In this document: piece after piece, positions 33,404 through 46,524 of the stretch
How positions within the stretch are numbered: position 1 is the stretch's first letter
Layout: each line of letters begins with the position of its first letter
Assembly (NCBI GenBank): GCA_029339195.1
Contig: JAPTJF010000227.1
Span: 32,088 to 96,087, forward strand
DNA length: 64,000 bases
Source: Micractinium sp. NFX-FRZ
Lineage: Eukaryota > Chlorophyta > Trebouxiophyceae > Chlorellales > Chlorellaceae
Direction of reading: 5' to 3'
Program-made: the position numbers and the translations under genes
The notes under the pieces: model-generated
Database searches by the model: none
What the model was told of the DNA's origin: nothing
The model's input: only the letters and a program-made list of their open reading frames with translations

Positions 33404-34560
33404 ATGAACCTGAAACTTACAGCAAGGCAACGCCCCAGACTGCGGGATCAGGCAGCCCAGGAGCTGCTGCTAGCAACCCGCTGGCTGCCGCAGTGCCCGC
33501 ACACCTCCCTGGAGCAGAGGGCGCTGGGCGGTGGCATCATTGCCTGGCACAAGCTCATCCCCTCCAAGCAACCTGCGTGCAAGTGTCTGTAAATTGCCTC
33601 CGGCACGCCAGCAAGCTTTGCAGGTACGTCGCTGCTGTGCATGTGCCCCTGCACGTTCTCCATTGTGGCAGCCTTGCCCCAAGGGAGCTCCCGTCGTGTT
33701 GTCGCAGCAAGTGCAGCTGCAGGCTGTGCAAGAGCAGGTGGCGGCGGACAACGGCGCGCTTAGGCAAGAGTGGAGGCGCCGCAGCAGCCGCACTCTGGTG
33801 GCTGTGCCGGCGCAGGTGGCAGCGGCAGCGTGCAGGCGCAAGGCAGCGCAGGTGGTGAAGCGGGACCTTCAGGCACTCACGTCTGGCACCAAGGAGTAGC
33901 AGAAGGCGGTGCGGCAGCAGCAGCTGCAGCAGCAGCAGCTGCCGGCGCGGCGGCGGCACCCACAGGTGTCGATGCAGCCAGTGACGGGCTTCGTGGAGGA
34001 GAAGACCCTGCTCTTGGGAGCGCCAAACAAGGTGGGCACGTCCGCTGCCATCCAAAACTCTGAAAAGGGGCAGCGCCATCACCAGACAAGCACACGTGTT
34101 CCCAGTTCTTGAGGCCTCTCCTGCAAGGTGCTGCCTGGGTCGGAGGCTGCTTCATGGGAGGCCCAGGGTGTGCTACCGCTGGGTGCTCTGCTCTCGCGCA
34201 AGCAGCTGTCAGCTTATCTGGCTAAGTCCCGGCCACCCCTCTGCGCCCCGTCCCACCTGGCATGCAGGTGCCGGGCGGCCCGCACCAGTGCGCCGCCGCC
34301 GTGCACACTGGATGGCGCACAAGCCCAAGTGCCGCCGCCTGCACGGCAGCAGCCGCAGCGGCTGCAGCCCTCGCCGTCTGAGCCCTCGGTGGTGTCGTGC
34401 CAATGCCTTAGGCCCAGCCCTGCTGTACGCAGCACAAGTAAAGAGATCAGTAAGAACAGCATCAGCCTCCGCCCTGCCGCGCCCTGTTGACATCATGTCG
34501 ACTCCGCTCCCGCCCTGCCCATGGGCTGTGCCTCAGCTGTTTGCCTGTGCCTGATTGCAA
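33404..34560 (+). pseudogene. Gene remnant with a broken MYND finger
   Basis: An ATG frame 33404..33592 (MNLKLTARQRPRLRDQAAQE onwards, 62 codons) is followed by pieces open in different frames: QAVQEQVAADNGALRQEWRR at about 33700-33770 and PVTGFVEEKTLLLGAPNK at about 33978-34030, the latter ending in a good donor. At about 34300-34350 a stretch encodes AHWMAHKPKCRRL, the C-terminal half of a MYND zinc finger; compare AHWKVHKPECRRL in the gene at 40907. The preceding Cys pairs are missing or out of frame. I read this as a decayed or heavily mis-assembled plus-strand gene divergent from B. It could be a relative of the armadillo-MYND gene 8 kb away. Confidence 0.4.
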
Positions 34561-34766
34561 GTCCCGGGTAGGAGAAACTTGTGTCATACCCTCAATCAAG
34601 TGAGGGTTTCAAGCAGAGAAAAGTCACTGGAGGGGCTCAGCTACCCAACATGCGCACCGTGCACAGACCGCCAGCCCCGCTGCCACGGCGTGAGCGCTGC
34701 GTCACCCGCCAACACCCATCATCCCATTGAACCGTTCCTGCGCGCGCTGCAACCTTCCAGATCAAG

Positions 34767-37700
34767 ATGGTGGCTCGCAAGGCGCTGATTAACACGGTGG
34801 ATGGCGTCGTGACCGAGGCGCTGGAAGGTCTCGTGGCGCAGCACCCGCACCTCGCTCTGCTGGAGGGCGCACCCGATGTGCGCACGTCTTTGCATGCTGT
34901 TTGATTGCCATTTGGCGGCGACCCCGGCGTGTCGCGCTTGGCACCGTTCGCACCGCCGCCGCCAGTGCCGCTGCCGACGGTGCCGTCTGGCGACCGGCTG
35001 ATGAACTGCTTCCCGAGTTGCGCTCCCCTGTTGCAGATCAAAGTGGTAGTGGACAGCACCCATGATGCATCCCAGGTGGCAGTCATCTCAGGGGGTGGCG
35101 CAGGTCACGAGCCCGCAATGGCGGGCTACGTCGGACAAGGTCAGCCCAGAATTCTAGTGCAGGGGCTGTGAAGCAGCGGATTGTTCACCCTGCCCCCGTG
35201 CGCTACATCTGTATGTGCATGCAGGCTTGCCCGCAGCAGCTGCGCCGCACCCGCTTCTGCCAATCGCCTCTGTCTCGGGCCTTGCTCTCGTCCGTTCCGC
35301 TGCAGGCATGCTGGCGGCAGCCGTGTGTGGCGAGGTGTTTGCCAGCCCCAGCGAGGAGGCGGTGCTGGCAGCCATACGAGCCGTCACAGGCCCTGCAGGT
35401 GACCGCATGAACTGCAGAATGTGTTGTCTTTGCTTGGCCTGCACTGCTGCTGGTCCCATGCTGTGCTGGACTGCCACATGCGCCGTCGTGGGGCCTGCAA
35501 ATGGGCATGGGTATAGATGTGTGGGGGTGGGCATGGGCGCCACCTCTGGGGCATCGCCAGGCCGTGCGGCGTGGGGGTTGGTGCACAGTGGCTGGGCGTC
35601 GTGATTTAGGCCGCTGTGCTGGTGCCAGTTGGTGCGCCGTGGACACTGCTGCCTGCGCTGCGCTGGCGTGTGCCAGGCCCTGCCTGCGCCATGTCAGAGC
35701 CTCCCAGCACCATTCGCAGCCTTCCCCCTGCATTGCGCCTCCCCCCTGTGCCTCCCAGGCTGCCTCCTGGTCGTCATGAACTACACCGGCGACAGGCTCA
35801 ACTTTGGGGCGGTAAGGGGCCGTTGTTTGATGTAAAGAAGAGCAGGGCCTGGGGGAGGAGGCCCGGGGAGGGGGAGGAACAGGGACGGGGCAGGTCCTGG
35901 CAGGCATGCGTGTGTGGGGCCATGGGCTGTACCGTGCCACACGTGCTCGTGCTGGGCGTGTGCATGCGTGTCGCCTGTTCAAATCTCCCCCATACGCCCG
36001 CCGAGATTCCCCCGCTCCTGTGCGCAGGCTGCCGAGCGGGCCAAGGCGGAGGGGCTCAAGGTAGAGATGGTGGTGACAGCGGGTGAGCTATTGGGAGGGA
36101 GAGGGTGGGGTGGCAGCGGGTGATGATGACATGTGAGTGGAGGGAAGCATGCTAGGCAGACTACTTGTCAGCGCCTGGCCAGAGGGAGTGTGCTGCATCT
36201 GGACAATGTATTGATTGCTGCTGTGTGCTGCGGCGGGTGTGCACGGGTGCCGTGCCACGGTACACACCCCAGGCCCTGCCTTTCCATTTTGCGGATCCCT
36301 TCCTGCTGCCATCTCCCTTGGTGTCACCCAGCTGCACGCCCCACCTCGCCCCCTCCCATGCACCTACAGACGACTGCGCACTGCCTAACACCGGCGTGGT
36401 GGGGCGGCGCGGCATCGCCGGCACCGTGCTCGTCCACAAGATCGCCGGGGCTGTGGCAGCGGCAGGCGGCAGCCTGGCAGATGTCAAGGTGGGTGCCTGA
36501 CCCCGGGCCTGCTCTTTCTGCTTGGCTGCCCCTTGGGAGGTCCTTCTGACGACCGCTGCAAACAGCAAGCTGCGTTATAAGTCAGTGCTGATGGCACAAA
36601 ACTCTCAGGACATCGCTGCTCCCCCGCCCCCTTCCCTGGCATCCATACAGGCGGCGGCAGAGGCCGCCTCTGCCAACGTGGGCACCATGGGCGCAAGCCT
36701 CAGCGGGTGCACGCTGTTTGGGCAGCCAGAGGACGAGAGGTGAGCAGCGGGAGCAGCAGGGGGCCGAGTGTGGTTGGCTGGAGTGGCTGATTGCTCCGTG
36801 CGTTTCTACCCTGCATTATCTATCCAACAGCAGCAGGCGCACGTTGGACCCTGCCACGTTGCATTCTTCTGTTGGCCCCCCACTACTGCCGCCCTGCTTT
36901 TTAAGGAATCAACCAACCACCCCGTTCCTTCCATTCATCCCGCTGCAGGCTGGGCCCTGATGAGGTCGAGCTGGGGCTGGGCATTCATGGCGAGCCGGGG
37001 GCTTACACAGCAAAGATGCGGTGGGTGGTGGGGTGGGGTGGGGGGTGGGCGGGGGGGGATGTTGAGGAGGAGCAGTCGTGGATGGGTGAAGGGCAGCTGA
37101 CAGGATTCTGGAGGTGGCACGGCTGCAAGGATGCGTTGGCGACGCTTAATGCCCCCCGTAGTCAGCAGGGGGAGACCAGGCAACCGTGCCACTCAGGTGA
37201 GCAGTGGGCAAACCCTCAATACCGTTGGTGCAAGCCTGCCTGCAGCGCTCTCGCATTCACTTGCACTCTCGCTCTCCACCCTGCGTTTGCAGCCCCGTGT
37301 CCGGCATTGTGGACGAGCTGCTGAGCCGCATTGCCCTGGAGACCGGCTGCTACCTGCCCATTGCGAAAGGTGATGACATAAATATGCCCAGGGTCACACC
37401 GGGTGGACGTGGGCGAAGTAGTTGGGTGGAGCAGGTGGGGTACTGGGTGCTGCTGGGCTTCAACGCTTTGGAGATGTGCATCCCTAGCCAGACGGCTGAG
37501 CCGTGTTCTTGGGCTGAGGGTTGCTGGGAAGCGGCGGTGGCGAGCGTCCAGGTGAGCGGCGTCCAGGTGGCAGCGCCGCGCTGAGGCGCACATCCTTCAC
37601 CCGCTCGCCCGCCTGCCCTGCCCGCCCGCGCACCTGACCTGTTCCTGTCCCCCTTCTTTCCGCCCTGCTCACGTGCAGGCGAGCGTGTGGCGCTGCTTGT

Positions 37701-39085
37701 GAACAACCTGGGCAGCAGCACCCCGCTGGAGATGGGCGTCGCTGCGCGCTCCGCTGCGCAGCTGGTGCACTCGCAGCTGCATGTGAGTGCGGGTGTGGGG
37801 GAGGGAGAGGGGGCTGGGGGCTGCGCACTCGACATATGTCACATCTGCAGGCGGCATGGCCATAGGGTGTGCGTGAGTGCGTGGCGTGGGCCGCTGGGCG
37901 CCTCTTACGCGCGTCCCTCGCTGGGCTCCTGGCCTGCATCCTGCACCTGCCTCCAACCACCTTGCGCACATGCCTCCTTGTCTTCCTTTCTACCAAACGT
38001 CCAGGCCGACCTGGCGAGGCTGTATGTAGGCCCCTTCATGACCTCCCTCGCCATGCACGGCCTCTCCCTCACCCTGCTGCGTATCCCCGACGACCGCACC
38101 CTGCAACTGCTGGACGCGCCCACACAGGCAGGTTGCCTCGGGGCTGCTGTCATGTCTTGCTGTTGGGCAACCGGTGGGGAGCATGGTCCACTCTCTGCCG
38201 CCGCCGCTGCCGCTGCTGCTGCCACTGCCACTGCTGCTACTCGCTGCCCCTTTTGCTGTTGTAACTCTCCCCCGCCTCCCGCTCACGCTTTGTCTGCAGG
38301 CTCCCGCCTGGCCCGCCGCCCCGCCCGTCTACTCTAGCAGCAAGCCCCTGCTGCCGCTGCCCACGGGGTCCACTGATGAGGTACCCGAGAGCGGCGCTGC
38401 TGCTGCTGCTGGCGGGGGTGGGCAGGGCAGCGCTGGCGCGGCCATCACGGAGCGCTGCCTGGCGGCTGTGTGCGCGGCGCTGGCCGAGGCAGAGGGAGAG
38501 CTGAATGCTTTGGATGCCAAGGTAATGATGGATGACGGTTCTGGGTGTAAGGAGCGCCTGCATCGAGGCAGTCTGCAAGCCACAAAGCTGCTGGTGTGCT
38601 GTGAGTGTGGGTGGGTGGAAGCGGCCCGCCGGCGGGCGGGCTGGGATGCGGTGGCGCGCAAGTAGGGCGGGTGACCAGTGGCACAGGCTCACCCCTGGCT
38701 GTTAGTCCCAACATTGCGCCGCCCGGTTCGTGCCCGGCTTGCCCCGCTGCTGCCGACATTCAGCCACCTGTATCCCCGCCTGCGCTGCCAACTGCCAAGT
38801 CACCACCCAACGCCCCTCCCCCACAGGTGGGAGACGGCGACTGCGGCAGCACGCTGGCCAAGGGCGCAGCCGCCCTGCAGCAGCACTTGAGCTCACTGCC
38901 CCTGGGCGACCCGGCGGCGGCGGCGGTGGCCCTGGCACGCCTGGTGGGGCGCAGCATGGGAGGCACCAGCGGCGCTGTGGTGAGCATACAGAGGTTGAGG
39001 GAAGGGAGGGCAGCACCTGTAGGGTCAGGGTTGGTGCGGTCGTCTGTGGTGTGCTGGGTTGACCATACTTGCTGTGCCATGTATT

Positions 39086-39120
<35 letters not shown>

Positions 39121-40114
39121 TACCTGCCCGCCGTTGTACCATCAAATTGCCTGCCCGCCCGCCACCTGTTCTGCCCCTGCTTACTACACCTAGAATGCCG
39201 TCGCTGCCTCCACGTCAATCGGCAAGCTCACATCCTCTCTGACCTCCCCGCCCCCGCCCTCCCCTGAAACGGCAGTACAAAATCTTGCTCACCGCCATTG
39301 GCGCCAGTCTTGCTGAGAAGCAGCGGCAGACCGGCAGCTCCGCCCCCACACTGGCTGACCTTGCGACTGCCTTGTCGGATGGCGCCGCAGCTGTCAGCAA
39401 GTATGGCGGCGCGCAGCCCGGCAGCCGCACAATGCTGGATGCGGTCATGCCAGCTGCACAGGTGGGGCGGAGCAGGATCGGGGGTGGGGTTGGCAGCAGA
39501 GTGATGGCAGCAGTACGGCACCACAAGCTTGCCTCCAAGATGCATTCATGCCTGTCACGCTCCTGTGCCTGCCACCCCCATGCCTGCCTGCATCCCTGCT
39601 TTTGGCTCATGAACTCAAATATGCCGTCTCTTTTCCTCTCTCCCCGTGCAGGCGCTGCATGAAGCTGCCATAGCAGGCCAGCCGCCCGCAGCAGCACTGG
39701 CCGCGGCTGCAGCAGCAGCTGCAGCGGGCGCCGAAGCAACAAAGGGCATGGCAGCGGGTGCAGGGCGGAGCAGCTACGTCCCCTCGGAGGCGCAGGTGGG
39801 TAAACCGCTGTGTCTGCCAGATGCCTGCCAGTGCCCCCTGCTGCGGAAGCCATGTGCGACCTGTGCGCCTGATTCTCCCGCAGCTGTGTGCCCTCTACTG
39901 CAGTAGCCAAAGCCCCGGCAGCAGCAGCTGTGGTCCCCTCTGGCCTTGCAGCCCAACAATACATGCTGAAGTGTGCACGGCCATCTGCCTGCCGCAGCTT
40001 GTGCAATCTGCCGGCTCCACTCCATGCTCCCCTGCCATGCAGGCGGGCAATGCGGACCCCGGAGCGGTGGCAGTGGCGCGCTGGCTGGGCGCCGTGGCAG
40101 CGGCGTTGGCCTGA
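34767..40114 (+). CDS. DAK: Dihydroxyacetone kinase / triokinase (DhaK-DhaL fusion)
   Basis: Sixteen exons (34767..34877, 35037..35139, 35306..35398, 35759..35811, 36028..36082, 36370..36488, 36651..36739, 36949..37020, 37293..37369, 37679..37782, 38005..38127, 38300..38521, 38827..38979, 39276..39461, 39652..39795, 40043..40114) encode 591 residues; human TKFC has 575. It phosphorylates dihydroxyacetone (and glyceraldehyde in homologues) with ATP, linking glycerol to triose phosphates. The DhaK half shows SGGGAGHEPAMAGYVGQGML, NYTGDRLNFG, GRRGIAGTVLVHKIAGA and GLGIHGEPG, whose His221 is the substrate-binding histidine. The DhaL half shows the Mg-binding GDGDCGSTL, SMGGTSGAVYK and PGSRTMLDAVMPA. 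Intron 11 appears to be GC-AG. The product is probably cytosolic, as no transit peptide is visible. Confidence 0.95.
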
Positions 40115-40906
40115 TGTGGTGCAAAGGCGGTTCTGGCTCGAGGGGAGCTGCGGCACAGCACAGCGGCACGTGCAGGTCGGCGTGCGCACAACTGTCGTAC
40201 CGTTGCAGCACCGAAATTCTGCACTCCCTCATACAGTCCTCAACTGACAAACCGCTCGCACTTACTTTTTCAATTGTGCAGTTATTGCTCAACATGACTT
40301 AGGGAAAAGGGAGGGTTAATTTATGTAAAAATTGTTGCCCCGCTCTTCCCCAGGCGGGCACACTCCGGGTGGGTCTGCCTGAGCAAAAGCAGAGGTGGAC
40401 AGCGGATGGAGTTGTTGCTGTCGAGATCACGAGAAACTACTGGACATACAAGGCATGCACATTGCAGCTGCTGCTGCCACACTTGATGAACCAACCCCCG
40501 CCTCTGCAGTGGGCGCCTGCCGCTGCCTGCGCTGTCCCGCCTGTCGACGGCGCGCCTCTGCCCCGGGGTCCCACACACCGCCTTGATGCGGCTTGCCCAT
40601 AAAATCCATTGCATTACGTTGAGTTGGCCTCTTTGAAGGGAGCTTGTCCCTTCATCGTGCCCCACGTCATCCTGCCATCGCCACGCTAGGCATCGCCGGT
40701 GCGCGGTCTTGGACACGGCCAGATACGCACCGTGGTTCACGCTGGATGGTGCAGGGCGTGCCACCTGCCGCCTTGGCCGGCCAGGCCCTGCAGCCCGCCT
40801 GCGCCGGCACTGCACCTTGCCCACCTTCTGCGCACCCGCCGGCCACTCACACATCTCTACTCCTGCAGGAGCCCCTCCCACAAGACATAGGCCCCAGCCG
40901 TGACCA
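40115..40906. other. DAK 3' UTR and promoter of the armadillo-MYND gene
   Basis: TGTAA at 40324-40328 lies 210 nt past the DAK stop codon. The remaining 580 bp up to the next ATG contains no supported exon. Confidence 0.45.
40324..40328 (+). terminator. Poly(A) signal TGTAA for DAK
   Basis: The pentamer lies in an AT-rich patch about 210 nt after the DAK TGA. Confidence 0.55.
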
Positions 40907-42420
40907 ATGGAGGCATCCAAGGACGACATTGCGGCACTGGTGGCGCATCTGCAGACAGGCGGCAGCGGGGCGCAGCAGGCTGCGGCTTTCCTGTGCCGCC
41001 TGTCCCACTTCACTGATGAGGTCACGGCGGCCATTGCAGCAGCACCGGGTTGCATCCCTGCCCTGATATCCGCATCGATGCGGTGCCTGGACGAGGGCGG
41101 CAGCGAAGAGCTGCTCACAGCCACTTCCATTTTGCTGGTCAAGCTTGCAATGTACAGTCCCGCCAGCAAGGCAGCCATCGCTGCCGCGGGCGGCATCTCA
41201 GCACTGGTGCGGTGCCTGGGCCGCAGCAGCGACCCGGATGTGCAGATGCCAGTGACTGTGGTGTTGAGCAGCCTCCCCTTCCACAGGGACGACATTGTAG
41301 CAGCAGGCGGGATCCCACTGCTGGTGCGCCGCCTGCAGTGCAGCAGCAGTGAGGCAGAGATGCACGCAGCAACAGAACTGCTCTCTCGCCTGTCAGGTGA
41401 TAGCCATGAGCACAGCGCAGCCATTGTTGCGGCAGGCGGCATCCCTGCGCTGGTGCGCTGCCTGGGGCAGGGCAGCGCTGAGGGGCTGGTCGAGTCAGCC
41501 GGCAGGGCGCTGTGCAACCTTGCGCACGACTGCCCGGACCGCACGGCGGCCTTGGAGGCAGCAGGCGGCATTGCCCTGCTGGTGTGGCACCTCGGCAGCA
41601 GTACCAGCAGCGATGCGGTGAGGACGGCGGTCGCTTTCGCCCCTGAAAATATTGCTGAAGGTGAGCAGGGGCCGCCCGCCATCGTGGCGGCGGGCGGCAT
41701 CCCTGTTCTGCTGGGGTGCCTGGCCAGCAGCGATGAGGAAGCACAGGAGGTGGCAGCTGTGACACTCGCAAAATGCAGCCTGAAGTGCAGCCAAGCCATT
41801 GCAGCAGCAGGCGGCGTGACGGCCCTGCAGCAGATGCAGCGGGGCGGCGCCAGCGAAGCAGGTCGGTATGCAGCAACAATGGCTCTCAACAGGCTGGCTG
41901 GTGCTGGTGAGGCTGCGGCAGCGACAGGAGGCGAGGCTGAAGCAGCAGCGCAGCACCCCGCAGCACCCCGGCACGCAGCAGAAGCCGATGCGGCAGCGGC
42001 GGCACCCGCACCTGTTGCCCCAGACGCGGCTGCCGAGGCAGCCCCCGCCAGGGTGTGCGCTGCCGAGGGGTGCAGCAGCACCCAGCGCCTGCGCCGCTGT
42101 GGCGGGTGAGTTGATGGGAATGCAAGCCAGTGCTGGGCCAACAGGGAGTGCGGTTATGATGGGAAAGTGTGGCGGGGGTTCTCTTGCCCAACTTGATCTT
42201 CACGTGATGCCTTGCCTGCATCCGGCTGCCTGCCAGGACAGCCCGACCCCCCTCACCGCTGCCCACTTCCCCTGCTGCCCCTCCCTCGTTCCCCTGCAGC
42301 TGCCGCACCGTGCGGTACTGCAGCGAGGCGTGCATCCAGGCGCACTGGAAGGTGCACAAGCCCGAGTGCCGGCGCCTGCGGGCCGCCGACGCCGCCGCTC
42401 GGCCCCAGCGCGCGCCCTGA
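40907..42420 (+). CDS. Armadillo-repeat protein with C-terminal MYND zinc finger
   Basis: Two exons (40907..42105, 42300..42420) encode 439 residues. Residues about 1-330 are armadillo-like repeats of roughly 42 residues, each containing a version of AAIVAAGGIPALVRCLG; at least six are visible. An Ala/Glu/Pro-rich linker follows. The last 50 residues form a MYND finger: CAAEGC, RRCGGCRTVRYCSEACIQAH and WKVHKPECRRL, with the intron splitting the finger at Gly-Gly. Both modules mediate protein-protein contacts. Such ARM-MYND proteins are common in Chlorella-group genomes and mostly uncharacterised. A long antisense open frame over this gene is an artefact of codon bias. Confidence 0.9.
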
Positions 42421-42693
42421 GCTTCGGTGCCCCAGCTGTTTTGGCCCTTTGGCACTCCCTGTCTGGACGTCCCAGACACCACTGTAGCCAAAACCACGCG
42501 AGACAGGTGGCAGGGGCGTCCCGCTGCTGTGCAATTGCACATAGATAGCAAATGCCTTGCATCATAAGCTGCTGTACAAACTGGCTTGCCTCCCCCTGTC
42601 CCGCTCGCACCACCTTGCATGCCTCAATTCCGTGTTCCCCGTCCACCTCACCTCGCTTGCGTGCCCATGTATGCCTGCCCCTGCTTGCTTGCT

Positions 42694-42698
42694 TGTAA
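42694..42698 (+). terminator. Poly(A) signal TGTAA for the armadillo-MYND gene
   Basis: It lies about 275 nt past the stop; a second TGTAA about 40 nt further could be an alternative. Confidence 0.5.
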
Positions 42699-43115
42699 AC
42701 CAAACCAAATAATGTGCTCGTAAAGGGTTTCTGTAAAGTCCTCTCATGAGTAGGCCCGTCAGCCCGTCCAGCGCAAGGATGGCCAGCAAGGGGGCAAAAG
42801 CGGGCGGAGGCCAACCTTGGGTGGTGGACTTCACAGGGAAGGTGGCAGGGGCAGGGTGGCCGTGAGGGTGCGCACACAGTCACAGGTGGGCACATCTTTG
42901 CCCCTGCTTGCACTGCCTGGCTTGGCCGTCTCTGCCATCTGACCTCCCATAGGGTCCCCATCCTGCCCGCCCCCACGCTGCCAGTGCTGCGCCCACGTGC
43001 CACCCGGCTCGTGCCCACCTGCTGGCTTGCATGCCACGCTCTCCACATCACGGCACACATCAGCATGCCTGCCAACCCCCTTGCTTGGTTGGGAGGATGC
43101 TTGTTTGCACAAGTG

Positions 43116-43120
43116 TTACA
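43116..43120 (-). terminator. Poly(A) signal TGTAA (minus strand) for APS kinase
   Basis: TTACA on the plus strand, 300 nt beyond the APS kinase stop codon. Confidence 0.5.
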
Positions 43121-43418
43121 TGTTCACCAGGGGGGGCCAACGCAAGGTCAAGAGCTCCCCTCTCTCAGAGGGGCCCAGCTGCCCAGCCCACAAAACAAAC
43201 ACCACCATAAGAAGGCGGAGAGAAGGCCGAGAGCGCAGGCAAAGGAACAAGTTAGAGGGGAAGCAGGCAGTGGGTGTACGAGCAGTGCTGGTTAGGGCGG
43301 GTGTGGGTCGCCAGCGCCCGAACCGAGGTCGTCCGCAGGGTGGCAAGGGCGCATGGCATGAGGTGGGGAGGAACAGTGTGTCAGAAGCTGAATGCTGCCG
43401 CCTTCGATACCTCCAGGC

Positions 43419-46230
<2,812 letters not shown>

Positions 46231-46524
46231 GGTGCAGGCTGCCTAGTGGTTGGCAACTGAAGGCCGCTGCCGGGTGGCGGGAGGGTTCCTGTACTGCTAG
46301 TCGGTGTGCAGCAGTAAAGCAGGGACTGTCAGCGCGTCACGTCGCCCTCGGTAGAGGTGGCAGTGCGTTTGAGGAGGTGCAGAGCACGGCCACAGCACGC
46401 TGCATGAGCGGGCTTAACCTGGCTCATTCGGCTCCGCCACCAGACCATTGCACTCTTCATACTCTGCTGAACGCATCGCGGTGCTGCACACTCACCCAGT
46501 CGCGGCGGAACACTCCGACACCCC
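46231..46524. promoter_or_regulatory. Short bidirectional promoter
   Basis: Only 294 bp separate the divergent start codons of APS kinase (-) and the plastid-type membrane protein (+). Both encode apparently targeted proteins, so shared regulation is plausible, by inference. Confidence 0.4.

Larger units (their letters stand above)
42421..43418. other. Convergent 3' region
   Basis: The armadillo-MYND gene (+) and APS kinase (-) end tail to tail. TGTAA at 42694-42698 (another near 42733) suits the plus gene and TTACA at 43116-43120 the minus gene. No coding exon was found. Confidence 0.5.

Noticed and set aside
40321..42141. 606-codon open frame on the minus strand, the longest in the window
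   Set aside because: It is exactly antisense to the armadillo-MYND gene, has no family similarity, and is explained by GC-rich codon bias of the repeated Ala/Gly/Leu codons on the other strand.
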